Assembly (NCBI RefSeq): GCF_017876435.1
Contig: NZ_JAGIOA010000001.1
Location: 2,790,001-2,854,000, forward strand
Direction of reading: 5' to 3'
Origin: Microbacterium phyllosphaerae
GTDB lineage: Bacteria; Actinomycetota; Actinomycetes; Actinomycetales; Microbacteriaceae
Length of the DNA stretch: 64,000 nucleotides
Of this stretch, positions 56,174 to 64,000 are shown one piece after another. The notes beneath the pieces were generated by a model. That model saw nothing but the letters and a program-made list of their open reading frames with translations, had not been told where the DNA came from and did not search any database. The translations under genes and the position numbers were made by a program. How positions within the stretch are numbered: position 1 is the first letter of the stretch; the number at the start of each line of letters is the position of its first letter.

Positions 56174-57024
56174 CGGGTCTCCTCGGTGGCGGTGCTGTGG
56201 TGGGTGTCGACGCCGAGTCCTTCAAGCAGCTCGGCGCGGAGGTCAGCGAGACCGCGATCGGCGCGGTCACGGGGGCGGATACCGGGAACGGTGATCGTGC
56301 GCACGATGGAGGGCGCATCCGTCTCGGCGTCGCCGACGAGCGTGCGCAGCAGCAGCACGCGATCGGCCAGGTAGAGGGCCTCTTCGACGTCATGGGTGAC
56401 GAGGAGGACGGTCGTGGGCTCGGCGGCGTGGATCTTCAGGAGGAGGTCGTGCATCCGCAGGCGGGTCAGGGCATCGAGCGCTCCGAAGGGCTCGTCGAGC
56501 AGGAGCACACCGGGGTTGCGGGCGAGCGCCCGGGCCAGAGAGGCGCGCTGTGCCATTCCACCCGACACTTCACGCGGACGCTGATCTGCGGCCTGGCCGA
56601 GACCGACCAGCTCGAGCAGCTCCCGCACACGCTCACGCCCCTCGCGTCGAGCGGTGCCGCGCGGAAGCCCGAGCTCGACGTTCTGCGCGATCGTGCGCCA
56701 CGGCAGGAGCCGCGGCTCCTGGAACGCGATCGCGGTGCGCTCATCGACATCGGCGACAGCGGAGTCATCGAGCAGGATGCGGCCGCTCGTCGGCGCATCC
56801 AGTCCGCCCACCAGACGCAGGAGCGTCGACTTCCCGCATCCGGACGGCCCGACGATCGCGACGATCTCGCCGGCGGCGACGTCGACGTCGACTCCGCGGA
56901 GGACGTCCCGGCGGCCACGGGTGACGGGGAAGCTCCGCTCCACCCCGTGCAGGCGCACGGGCTGGGCGGTGCCGGCGATCGCCGGGCCGCGTGCCGTGGA
57001 CGGCGCGGAGAGCAGGGAGGTCAT
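56170..57024 (-). CDS. ABC transporter ATP-binding protein, SsuB type
   Basis: 284 residues. Walker A GPSGCGKST, Q-loop AFQEPRLLPWRT, signature EVSGGMAQRASLARAL, Walker B VLLLDEPFGALD and the switch histidine in VTHDVEEAL are complete. A ~40-residue C-terminal extension follows. First gene of the six-gene operon, coupled to the binding-protein gene by ATGA. Confidence 0.94.
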   Translation of the reverse strand: MTSLLSAPSTARGPAIAGTAQPVRLHGVERSFPVTRGRRDVLRGVDVDVAAGEIVAIVGPSGCGKSTLLRLVGGLDAPTSGRILLDDSAVADVDERTAIAFQEPRLLPWRTIAQNVELGLPRGTARREGRERVRELLELVGLGQAADQRPREVSGGMAQRASLARALARNPGVLLLDEPFGALDALTRLRMHDLLLKIHAAEPTTVLLVTHDVEEALYLADRVLLLRTLVGDAETDAPSIVRTITVPGIRPRDRADRGLADLRAELLEGLGVDTHHSTATEETR

Positions 57025-57087
57025 ACCCCCATGCTGTCCAACCCGCAGAAATGTGACGAATGCGGACGTAATGTTCGGTCATGCAGC

Positions 57088-57107
57088 CGTCGACACCTCG
57101 TCGACAC
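57088..57107. promoter_or_regulatory. direct repeat CGTCGACAC upstream of the ssu-type operon
   Basis: CGTCGACAC occurs twice (57088-57096 and 57099-57107) with 2 nt between, each containing the palindrome GTCGAC, ~65 nt before the first start. A regulator site is plausible; which protein binds is unknown. Confidence 0.4.
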
Positions 57108-57120
57108 GGGGCGGATACGC

Positions 57121-57159
57121 GGAACGGGCCGCCATCCCGAAGGATGACGGCCCGTTCCA
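57121..57159 (-). terminator. intrinsic terminator after rpsA
   Basis: GGAACGGGCC-CCATCC pairs with GGATG-GGCCCGTTCC around CGAA, 14 nt beyond the rpsA stop. Confidence 0.8.
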
Positions 57160-57172
57160 GAAAGCGTGACGC

Positions 57173-58627
57173 TTACGCGTTGCCGCCCGAGAGCTTCTCG
57201 CGGAGTGCCGCGAGTGCCTCGTCATCAGCGAGCGTGCCCGCGCCTGCGGCCTCGCTCGAGAAGACCTGGCCACCGAAGTCGTCGCCAGCGGCCGCCTCGG
57301 CCTCGGCTGCCTTGGCAACCTGAGCCTTGTGGGCCTCCCAGCGAGCCTGGGCTGCAGCGTACTCCTGCTCCCATGCCTCGCGCTGGGTGTCGAAGCCTTC
57401 CTTCCACGCACCGGTCTCGGGGTCGAAGCCCTCCGGGTACTTGTACTCGCCGGCCTCGTCGTACTCGGCGAGCATGCCGTAGAGGGCCGGGTCGAACTCG
57501 GTGCCGTTGACGTCGACGGCCTCGTTCGCCTGCTTCAGCGAGAGCGAGATGCGGCGACGCTCGAGGTCGATGTCGATGACCTTGACGAAGACCTCTTCGC
57601 CGACCGACACGACCTGCTCGGCCAGCTCGACGTGCTTGCTGGAGAGCTCGGAGATGTGGACGAGGCCCTCGATGCCGTCTGCGACGCGAACGAACGCACC
57701 GAACGGAACGAGCTTGGTGACCTTACCCGGCGTGACCTGACCGATCGCGTGGGTACGGGCGAAGACCTGCCACGGGTCCTCCTGCGTCGCCTTCAGCGAC
57801 AGGGAGACGCGCTCGCGGTCGAGGTCGACCTCGAGGATCTCGACGGTGACCTCCTGGCCCACCTCGACGACCTCGGAGGCGTGCTCGATGTGCTTCCAGG
57901 ACAGCTCGGAGACGTGCACGAGGCCGTCCACGCCGCCCAGGTCGACGAACGCACCGAAGTTGACGATCGACGACACGACACCCTTGCGGACCTGACCCTT
58001 GTGCAGGTTGTTCAGGAACGTGGTGCGCGACTCCGACTGCGTCTGCTCGAGCAGCGCACGGCGGCTGAGCACGACGTTGTTGCGGTTCTTGTCGAGCTCG
58101 AGGATCTTGGCCTCGATCTCCTGGCCGAGGTACGGCGTGAGGTCGCGGACGCGGCGCAGCTCGATGAGCGAAGCCGGCAGGAAGCCACGGAGGCCGATGT
58201 CGACGATGAGTCCACCCTTGACGACCTCGATGACCGTACCGGTGACGACGCCGTCGTTCTCCTTGATCTTCTCGACGTCTCCCCAGGCACGCTCGTACTG
58301 AGCACGCTTCTTGGAGAGGATCAGACGGCCTTCCTTGTCCTCCTTCTGGAGAACCAGGGCCTCGACCTCGTCGCCGACCTTGACGACCTCGTTGGGGTCG
58401 ACGTCGTGCTTGATCGAGAGCTCGCGCGAGGGGATGACACCCTCGGTCTTGTATCCGACATCGAGCAGGACCTCATCGCGGTCGATCTTGACGATCGTTC
58501 CTTCGATGATGTCGCCGTCGTTGAAGAACTTCAGGGTCTTCTCGACCGCGGCCAGGAAGTCCTCAGCAGATCCGATGTCGTTGATGGCGACCTGCTTGGT
58601 GGCCGGGGCGGTCGTTGCGGTAGTCAT
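57173..58627 (-). CDS. rpsA: 30S ribosomal protein S1
   Basis: 484 residues with four S1 RNA-binding domains: about residues 35-105 (GDIIEGTIVKIDRDEVLLDVGYKTEG), 120-190, 205-280 (KGVVSSIVNFGAFVDLGGVDGLVHVSEL) and 290-365. An acidic/Ala-rich C-terminal tail follows. It binds mRNA on the small subunit. In this organism, with many leaderless messages, S1 would matter mainly for messages with leaders. Confidence 0.97.
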   Translation of the reverse strand: MTTATTAPATKQVAINDIGSAEDFLAAVEKTLKFFNDGDIIEGTIVKIDRDEVLLDVGYKTEGVIPSRELSIKHDVDPNEVVKVGDEVEALVLQKEDKEGRLILSKKRAQYERAWGDVEKIKENDGVVTGTVIEVVKGGLIVDIGLRGFLPASLIELRRVRDLTPYLGQEIEAKILELDKNRNNVVLSRRALLEQTQSESRTTFLNNLHKGQVRKGVVSSIVNFGAFVDLGGVDGLVHVSELSWKHIEHASEVVEVGQEVTVEILEVDLDRERVSLSLKATQEDPWQVFARTHAIGQVTPGKVTKLVPFGAFVRVADGIEGLVHISELSSKHVELAEQVVSVGEEVFVKVIDIDLERRRISLSLKQANEAVDVNGTEFDPALYGMLAEYDEAGEYKYPEGFDPETGAWKEGFDTQREAWEQEYAAAQARWEAHKAQVAKAAEAEAAAGDDFGGQVFSSEAAGAGTLADDEALAALREKLSGGNA

Positions 58628-58731
58628 GTAGTGGGTTGTCCTTGTGAATGGAGACTCGGGCTGAAGGCTCCGGCCGCGCACGGCCGATCACGAGCTCTGC
58701 AGCGATTGATTTGGTTTCTGCCACCCGGGCA

Positions 58732-58760
58732 TGCATAGGCACGCCACGAGTGACAGTCAA
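58732..58760 (-). promoter_or_regulatory. rpsA promoter
   Basis: Minus-strand TTGACT (58760-58755), exactly 17 nt, then TATGCA (58737-58732), close to the SigA consensus. A leader of roughly 100 nt precedes the ATG. Confidence 0.7.
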
Positions 58761-58831
58761 GGCTATCAGATCTCGGGGCTGCTCGAAGGATGCAATATCG
58801 CGCGATGCCCCCACGCTGACAGACTGTGGGC

Positions 58832-59767
58832 ATGCCACGCGCCGACAAGCTCCTTCTGCTCGACACCGCCAGCCTCTACTTCCGTGCCTTCTACGGCGTT
58901 CCCGACAAGGTGACGGCTCCGGACGGCTCCCCCATCAACGCGGCGCGCGGCCTGCTCGACATCATCGCGAAGCTCATCACCCTCTACGAACCGACGCACG
59001 TGATCGCCTGCTGGGACGACGACTGGCGCCCGCAGTGGCGCGTCGACCTGATCCCGAGCTACAAGGCGCATCGTGTGGTCGAGGTCGTGGCGGCCGGGCC
59101 CGACGTCGAAGAGGTGCCCGACCCCCTCGAAGCGCAGATCCCGCTGATCCGCCAGACGCTCGGCCTCCTCGGCATCCCGATCATCGGCGTGGCCGAGCAC
59201 GAGGCCGACGACGTCATCGGCACCCTCGCCACGCACGCGACCATGCCCGTCGACATCGTCACGGGCGATCGCGACCTCTTCCAGCTCGTCGACGACGCGA
59301 GGGATGTGCGCGTCGTCTACACCGCGAGGGGCATGAGCAACCTCGAGATCGTGACGGATGCCGTGGTCGTCGCCAAGTACGGCGTGCTGCCCGGCCAGTA
59401 CGCCGACTTCGCCACGATGCGCGGTGATGCGTCCGACGGTCTGCCCGGCGTCGCCGGGGTCGGCGAGAAGACCGCGGCGACCCTCCTGCAGACGCACGGC
59501 GATCTCGTCGGCATCCGAGCGGCCGCCGAGGCGGGTGAGGGGATGAGCGCAGGCGTACGGGCCAAGGTCCTCGCCGCAGCGGACTATCTCGACGTCGCTC
59601 CCACCGTGGTCGCGGTGGCCACGGACCTCGACATCATCGCGCCGGCGGAACCGCTCCGCCCGCTCGATCCGGCCGAGGTCGACGAGGCGACAGCGCTCGC
59701 GGAGAAATGGAACCTCGGGTCGTCGATGGCCCGTGCGGTCGCCGCCGTCGCGACGGTCGGGGACTGA
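58832..59767 (+). CDS. 5'-3' exonuclease (PolI-type 5' nuclease domain, stand-alone)
   Basis: 311 residues. Metal-binding motifs LLLDTASLYFRAFYG at the N-terminus, GVAEHEADDVIGTLA, ITGDRDLFQLV-like TGDRDLFQLVDD, and the DNA-binding H3TH region GDASDGLPGVAGVGEKTAATLL are all present. No polymerase domain follows. It would remove RNA primers or flaps alongside PolA. ATG 58832 is chosen because CAGACT lies 12 nt before it and 6 nt before GTG 58826; either could be used. Confidence 0.93.
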   Translation: MPRADKLLLLDTASLYFRAFYGVPDKVTAPDGSPINAARGLLDIIAKLITLYEPTHVIACWDDDWRPQWRVDLIPSYKAHRVVEVVAAGPDVEEVPDPLEAQIPLIRQTLGLLGIPIIGVAEHEADDVIGTLATHATMPVDIVTGDRDLFQLVDDARDVRVVYTARGMSNLEIVTDAVVVAKYGVLPGQYADFATMRGDASDGLPGVAGVGEKTAATLLQTHGDLVGIRAAAEAGEGMSAGVRAKVLAAADYLDVAPTVVAVATDLDIIAPAEPLRPLDPAEVDEATALAEKWNLGSSMARAVAAVATVGD

Positions 59768-59768
59768 G

Positions 59769-60755
59769 TCAGCTCGACCAGGCGAGAAGCCGTTCGAGCC
59801 CCCACGTGGTGATGATCCGGGAGGCCGGCACGCCCGCACGCTCGGCGCGCTCGGCGCCGTGGTCGAGAAGTGACAGCTGACCCGGCGCGTGGGCGTCCGA
59901 GTCGATGGAGAAGAGGCAGCCCGCCTCCAGCGCGATCGCGATCAGCTCGTCGGGCGGATCCTGGCGCTCCGGGCGCGAGTTGATCTCGACCGCGACGCCG
60001 TTCTCGGCGCACGCCGCGAACACCGCGGCGGCGTCGAACTGCGACTCGGAACGCGTACCGCGCTCCCCCTGCACGAGCCGTCCGGTGCAATGGCCGAGCA
60101 CGTTCACCCGCGGATGGGAGACGGCCGCGATCATCCGAGCCGTCATCGGCCTCGCATCCATGCGCAGTTTCGAATGCACGGATGCCACGACGATGTCGAG
60201 CTCACCGAGCAGCGAGTCCCCCTGATCGAGCGCTCCGTCTTCGAGGATGTCGACCTCGATGCCCGCGAGCAGCGTGAATCCCTCGCCCGACTCTGCCCGC
60301 ACGAGGGGGATCTGTTCGCGGAGCCTCTCGGCGGAGAGCCCACGGGCCACCCGGAGGCGCGGCGAGTGGTCGGTGATCGCCTGATACTCGTGCCCGAGCG
60401 CCCGCGCGGCGGCGGCCATGACCGCGATCGACGTCGTCCCGTCCGACCAGTCCGTGTGCGCGTGGAGGTCGCCGCGCAGCGCCGAACGCAGTTCCGACAC
60501 CCGCTCCGGCTCGACGTCGCCACGGAGCTCGACGAGGTAGTCCGGGACCTCACCCGCCTGCGCCTGACGGATGACACCGAAGGTCGATTCCCCGATCCCC
60601 TTCGCGGCGCGCAGGCGCGTGGGATCGGTGCGGACATCCTCAGGCAGCTGCTCGAGTGCTGCAGCCGCCTGGCGGAACGCCTTCGCGCGATATCGCGACG
60701 CCCGCTCGCGCTCGAGCAGAGAGGCGATCTCGAGAAGAGCGGCGACGGGATCCAT
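59769..60755 (-). CDS. PHP domain-containing protein (PolX C-terminal-like)
   Basis: 328 residues. The N-terminal ~90 residues are HhH-like helical repeats as in DNA polymerase X (AKAFRQAAAALEQLPEDVR...AAKGIGESTFGVI). The PHP phosphoesterase domain follows (GDLHAHTDWSDGTTS, ITDHSPRL, HCTGRL, INSRPERQDPP, DSDAHAP), with metal-binding histidines and aspartates intact. No polymerase palm is present. It is coupled to trpD by TGATG. Likely a phosphatase or nuclease. Confidence 0.88.
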   Translation of the reverse strand: MDPVAALLEIASLLERERASRYRAKAFRQAAAALEQLPEDVRTDPTRLRAAKGIGESTFGVIRQAQAGEVPDYLVELRGDVEPERVSELRSALRGDLHAHTDWSDGTTSIAVMAAAARALGHEYQAITDHSPRLRVARGLSAERLREQIPLVRAESGEGFTLLAGIEVDILEDGALDQGDSLLGELDIVVASVHSKLRMDARPMTARMIAAVSHPRVNVLGHCTGRLVQGERGTRSESQFDAAAVFAACAENGVAVEINSRPERQDPPDELIAIALEAGCLFSIDSDAHAPGQLSLLDHGAERAERAGVPASRIITTWGLERLLAWSS

Positions 60756-61828
60756 CACATCGCCTGGGCTGTGGCCAGTTCTCGGCTGACGCCGATCCAC
60801 TCGTCGAGCTTCGCGGCCGCACGACCGTCGTCCACCGCTGCGGCGGCGCGCTCGTGTCCCTCGCGCAGCCTCTCGAGGATCGGCCGCTGCACCTGGGTCG
60901 CGTCCTGCGACAGCTCGAAGGCGACGATGCCGGCCGCTGCGTTGAGGAGCACGATGTCTCGCACCGCCCCCTTCTCGCCGGCGAGCGTCCTGCGGAGCAC
61001 GTCCGCATTGTGGTCGGGCGTGCCGCCGATCAGATCGGCGAGGTCGGCGATCGGGATTCCGAGGTCACGCGGATCGAGGTCGTGCTCGTGGATGTCACCG
61101 CGGGTGACCTCCCAGATGCGACTGTGGCCGGTCGTCGTGAGCTCGTCCAGACCGTCATCGCCACGGAAGACGAGCGCGGTCGCCCCGCGCGTACGGAAGA
61201 CGCCGGTGATGAGGGGCACGCGTTCCAGCTGCGCCACCCCCACCGCGTTGGCCTCGGCGCGAGCGGGGTTGCAGAGCGGCCCGAGCATGTTGAAGACGGT
61301 GGGGACGCCGAGCTCCGCGCGAACGGCACCCGCGTGCTTGAAGCCGGGATGGAAGGCGCCGGCCCAGGCGAAGGTGATCCCGGTGCGGTCGAGGATCGAC
61401 GACACCGCCGCGGGATCGAGGGTGAGCTCGAGACCGAGCGCGCTCAGGACGTCGGACGATCCGGAGGCCGAACTCGCCGCCCTGTTGCCGTGCTTGACGA
61501 CGGGGACGCCGGTGGCGCCGATGATCACGGCCGCCGTGGTCGACACGTTCACGGTTCCGATGCGGTCGCCTCCCGTGCCGACGATGTCGAGCACGTTCGG
61601 CGATACGGGCAGGGGTACGGCGGCTTCGAGGATGGCGTCGCGGAAGCCGACGATCTCGTCGATCGTCTCTCCCTTGGCGCGCAGCGCGACGAGGAAGCCC
61701 GCGAGCTGCGCCTCCGTCACATCGCCCCGCATGATCTGACGCATCGCCCAGGTGGACTCCCAGACGCTGAGGTCGCGACGCTCCAGGAGGGTGGTGAGCA
61801 CGTCGGACCAGGTCAGGGAATCAGCCAT
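60755..61828 (-). CDS. trpD: anthranilate phosphoribosyltransferase
   Basis: 357 residues. It joins anthranilate to PRPP in tryptophan synthesis. DIVGTGGDRIGTVNVST (PRPP site), KHGNRAASS and GPLCNPA are diagnostic. It is alone here, not in a trp operon, and divergent from the cytochrome oxidase genes, the usual actinobacterial position. The start at 61828 is fixed by TAGGAT 7 nt upstream. Confidence 0.96.
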   Translation of the reverse strand: MADSLTWSDVLTTLLERRDLSVWESTWAMRQIMRGDVTEAQLAGFLVALRAKGETIDEIVGFRDAILEAAVPLPVSPNVLDIVGTGGDRIGTVNVSTTAAVIIGATGVPVVKHGNRAASSASGSSDVLSALGLELTLDPAAVSSILDRTGITFAWAGAFHPGFKHAGAVRAELGVPTVFNMLGPLCNPARAEANAVGVAQLERVPLITGVFRTRGATALVFRGDDGLDELTTTGHSRIWEVTRGDIHEHDLDPRDLGIPIADLADLIGGTPDHNADVLRRTLAGEKGAVRDIVLLNAAAGIVAFELSQDATQVQRPILERLREGHERAAAAVDDGRAAAKLDEWIGVSRELATAQAM

Positions 61829-61835
61829 GTGTGCG

Positions 61836-61841
61836 ATCCTA
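61836..61841 (-). promoter_or_regulatory. leaderless -10 of trpD
   Basis: Minus-strand TAGGAT, 7 nt before the ATG. Confidence 0.55.
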
Positions 61842-61937
61842 TCGGCGTCGGGAAAACGTGCAGAGTCTTCGTCGAGATCGCCACCGCCCGCGGCATCCCC
61901 CGTTTCCCGCGGATTCACCGAGGATTCGCAGTGTTTT

Positions 61938-61953
61938 CTTAGGGTCGCCTAAG
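61938..61953. promoter_or_regulatory. inverted repeat CTTAGG-N4-CCTAAG upstream of ctaE
   Basis: Perfect 6-bp arms spaced by 4 nt, 68 nt before the ctaE start. TTAGG...CCTAA recalls part of the DtxR/IdeR iron box but is shorter than the 19-bp consensus. Confidence 0.4.
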
Positions 61954-62008
61954 TCGCATGACAGCGAATTGGAGCCCTCCGGTGCGAGAATCACACCCGA
62001 GGATCGGC

Positions 62009-62014
62009 CATAAT
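62009..62014 (+). promoter_or_regulatory. leaderless -10 of ctaE
   Basis: CATAAT, 6 nt before the GTG at 62021. Confidence 0.5.
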
Positions 62015-62020
62015 GGAAGG

Positions 62021-62674
62021 GTGACGACCTCAGCGACGTATGCCCCGGCGGCAAGAACGATCAAGCGCCCCAACCCGGTAGCTGTCGGCACCATTGTGTG
62101 GCTCGGCAGCGAGGTGATGTTCTTCGCGGGACTCTTCGCGATCTACTTCACGCTCCGCAGCACCTCCCCCGAGCTCTGGGCCGACCGCACCGAACTGCTT
62201 AACGTCCCGTTCGCGTTCGTGAACACGGCGATCCTGGTGCTCTCCTCCTTCACGTGCCAGATGGGCGTGTTCGCGGCCGAGGACCTGCAGCCGTACCGCC
62301 TCGCCAAGGGACAGAAGAACGGCGCAGGCCGTCGTCGCCTGTTCGGTTGGGGCATGGTCGAGTGGTTCTTCCTCACCTTCGCACTCGGAGCGATCTTCGT
62401 GTCGGGTCAGGTCTGGGAGTACGCACAGCTCGTCGCTGAAGGCATGCCGATCAGCGCTGACTCCTACGCCTCCGCGTTCTACATCACCACCGGCTTCCAC
62501 GCCCTGCACGTGACCGGCGGCCTCATCGCGTTCCTGCTCGTCATCGGACGCGCATACGCCGTCAAGAATTTCCGGCACAAGGAGGCGACCTCCTCGATCG
62601 TGGTGTCCTACTACTGGCACTTCGTCGACGTCGTCTGGATCGTGCTGTTCGTCGTTATCTACTTCCTGAAATAA
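62021..62674 (+). CDS. ctaE: cytochrome c oxidase subunit III
   Basis: 217 residues, GTG start set by CATAAT 6 nt upstream. Five membrane helices; [33 protein letters not shown] and [12 protein letters not shown] are COX III signatures. A subunit of the aa3 oxidase, which in actinobacteria forms a supercomplex with cytochrome bcc. First gene of ctaE-qcrCAB. Confidence 0.97.
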   Translation: MTTSATYAPAARTIKRPNPVAVGTIVWLGSEVMFFAGLFAIYFTLRSTSPELWADRTELLNVPFAFVNTAILVLSSFTCQMGVFAAEDLQPYRLAKGQKNGAGRRRLFGWGMVEWFFLTFALGAIFVSGQVWEYAQLVAEGMPISADSYASAFYITTGFHALHVTGGLIAFLLVIGRAYAVKNFRHKEATSSIVVSYYWHFVDVVWIVLFVVIYFLK

Positions 62675-62694
62675 GAGCGGAGCTGATCCCCGAG

Positions 62695-63498
62695 ATGGCA
62701 CGAGAGAAGAAGCGCCGTTCCAACGGTCGTCGCAGTCCCCTGGCTGCTGCGGCCCTCATCGGAGCAGGCCTCATGATCACCGGCGCGGTGTATGCCGGAA
62801 CGTCGGCGGCCTTCGCTGCGACGGACACCCAGACCACCGCGGCGAGCACGCTCACCGTCGAGGACGGCGAGAAGCTGTTCACGGCGAACTGCGCCACCTG
62901 CCACGGTCTCGATCTGCAGGGAACCGCGAACGGCCCGAGCCTCTACGGCGTGGGCGAACTCGCGACCGAGTTCCAGCTGTCGACCGGTCGTATGCCGCTG
63001 CAGATGCAGGGCCCGCAGGCACCGCAGAAGACGCCGCAGTTCACCGAGGACCAGATCCTGGCGATCTCGTCGTACGTGCAGTCCGAGGCCCCCGGCCCGA
63101 CCTTCCCCGAGGACCGCATCCTCGACGGCGAGGGTGACGTCGCCCACGGAGCCGAGCTGTTCCGCGTCAACTGCGCGATGTGCCACAACGTGGCTGCGGC
63201 AGGTGGAGCACTCACCGAGGGCAAGTACGCCCCGGCACTGACCGAGACCAGCGCACTGCACATGTACGCGGCCATGGTCACCGGTCCCCAGAACATGCCC
63301 GTCTTCGGCGACATGAACCTGTCGGACGAGGACAAGCGCGACATCATCTCGGCTCTGCTCTTCCAGCAGCAGTCCGTGCAGATCGGCGGATTCTCGCTCG
63401 GTTCGCTCGGCCCTGTCTCCGAGGGACTGTTCGTCTGGATCTTCGGAATCGGCGCACTCGTCGCCATCACCGTGTGGATCACGGCGAAGTCCAACTGA
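62695..63498 (+). CDS. qcrC: cytochrome bc1 complex diheme cytochrome c subunit
   Basis: 267 residues. N-terminal signal-anchor (AALIGAGLMITGAVYAG). Two c-type heme sites: CATCH and CAMCH, each in a CXXCH context. A C-terminal membrane helix (GLFVWIFGIGALVAITVWI) ends the protein. The two hemes carry electrons directly to the aa3 oxidase, replacing soluble cytochrome c, as in other actinobacteria. 20 nt after ctaE. Confidence 0.97.
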   Translation: MAREKKRRSNGRRSPLAAAALIGAGLMITGAVYAGTSAAFAATDTQTTAASTLTVEDGEKLFTANCATCHGLDLQGTANGPSLYGVGELATEFQLSTGRMPLQMQGPQAPQKTPQFTEDQILAISSYVQSEAPGPTFPEDRILDGEGDVAHGAELFRVNCAMCHNVAAAGGALTEGKYAPALTETSALHMYAAMVTGPQNMPVFGDMNLSDEDKRDIISALLFQQQSVQIGGFSLGSLGPVSEGLFVWIFGIGALVAITVWITAKSN

Positions 63499-63534
63499 CG
63501 CTTAATCATCGAAGAGGAACGTACGAGGAGCACC

Positions 63535-64000
63535 ATGGCACACGACGACGACTCGCAGGCTCTTGACAGGGCCTACCAGCCCTCTCCGGGGCTGGGTGTC
63601 GCAGTCAGCGATCCCGTGCAGAACCCCGGTTTGCCGCCGCATCGCGAGCGGATGACCGACAAGGACCCGCGCGCCGAGAAGGCTGCGGAGCGCACGGTCT
63701 ACACCCTGTTCTACCTCTCGCTGGCAGGAAGCATCTGGGCGGTCGCCGCCTACATGCTGTTCCCCATCGAGAGCGGTGCGCTCATCGACATCCGCCAGAA
63801 CAACCTCTTCATCGGTCTGGGCATCGCTCTGGCACTGCTGTCGATCGGCATCGGCGCGATCCACTGGTCCAAGGCGCTGATGAGCGACAAGGAGCACATC
63901 GAGCACCGCCACCCCACCCGTGGCAAGGACTCGACCCGTGAAGCCGTCGTCGAGGCGTTCGCGACCGCGAACGAGGAGTCCGGCTTCGGTCGCCGCACGA
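63535..64000 (+). CDS. qcrA: cytochrome bc1 complex Rieske iron-sulfur subunit (partial, cut by window edge)
   Basis: The first ~155 residues are present. ATG after GAGGAG. Polar N-terminus, then membrane helices (LFYLSLAGSIWAVAAYML and NLFIGLGIALALLSIGIGAIH) and HWSKALMSDKEHIEHRH, the start expected of the three-helix actinobacterial QcrA. The Rieske cluster-binding C-terminus lies beyond base 64000. 36 nt after qcrC. Confidence 0.93.
   Translation, partial: MAHDDDSQALDRAYQPSPGLGVAVSDPVQNPGLPPHRERMTDKDPRAEKAAERTVYTLFYLSLAGSIWAVAAYMLFPIESGALIDIRQNNLFIGLGIALALLSIGIGAIHWSKALMSDKEHIEHRHPTRGKDSTREAVVEAFATANEESGFGRRT

Overview
The window is a high-GC, densely packed actinobacterial chromosome segment. 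A Microbacteriaceae host, most likely Microbacterium, is inferred from gene content and order. The markers are RbpA, WhiA, RapZ with an arginine in its P-loop, paired ClpP1/ClpP2, an archaeal-like ValS, the trpD<>ctaE-qcrCAB arrangement, many ATGA/GTGA/TGATG coupled gene junctions, and frequent leaderless promoters (TANNNT followed 6-7 nt later by ATG/GTG). I see no insertion sequence, prophage, integrase or CRISPR array; this is core chromosome with a few accessory modules.

Layout. 1-2.0 kb: the end of a left-hand accessory module, with an ABC exporter (cut by the window edge), an uncharacterised P-loop protein and a possible 51-residue small ORF, all translationally coupled. 2.0-7.6 kb: a pentapeptide-repeat protein and a complete oligopeptide/nickel-type ABC importer. 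7.8-10.7 kb: valS plus a small coupled gene. 10.7-14.8 kb: an ArsR-like regulator with a small partner under a repeat-rich operator, then threonine catabolism (tdh-kbl) divergent from a LysR regulator. 14.8-18.7 kb: an M3 peptidase, a NUDIX hydrolase and clpX. 18.8-23.1 kb: a SorC regulator-deoC-aldehyde dehydrogenase-truncated aldehyde dehydrogenase operon. 23.2-26.7 kb: clpP1-clpP2, a TPR protein and trigger factor with a Lys/Ala/Pro-rich tail. 26.8-28.4 kb: tRNA-Pro and tRNA-Gly, and a membrane-anchored putative metallopeptidase. 28.4-39.8 kb: rbpA, secG, tpiA-pgk-gap, sodA, whiA-rapZ-uvrC-uvrA. 39.8-44.6 kb: a DUF4129/MoxR/DUF58 membrane cluster and a MarR regulator with a palindromic operator. 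44.6-50.4 kb: a TfoX-like protein, uvrB, DUF4126, GNAT, MFS and coaE. 50.4-57.0 kb: a six-gene operon joining a sulfonate-type ABC importer to an acyl-CoA synthetase, an O-acetylhomoserine sulfhydrylase and a CoA-binding protein. 57.1-64.0 kb: rpsA, a 5'-3' exonuclease, a PHP protein, trpD and the start of the cytochrome bc1-aa3 branch (ctaE, qcrC, qcrA cut by the edge).

Functional themes are protein quality control (tig, clpP1P2, clpX), nucleotide excision repair (uvrA, uvrB, uvrC), lower glycolysis, respiration, and several small regulated catabolic or uptake operons. The least understood pieces are the module at 1-1.9 kb, the ArsR-like/small-protein pair at 10.7-11.6 kb, the HEVGH membrane protein at 27.1 kb, the catalytically truncated aldehyde dehydrogenase at 18.9 kb, and the transporter-acs-metY operon at 50.4-57.0 kb.
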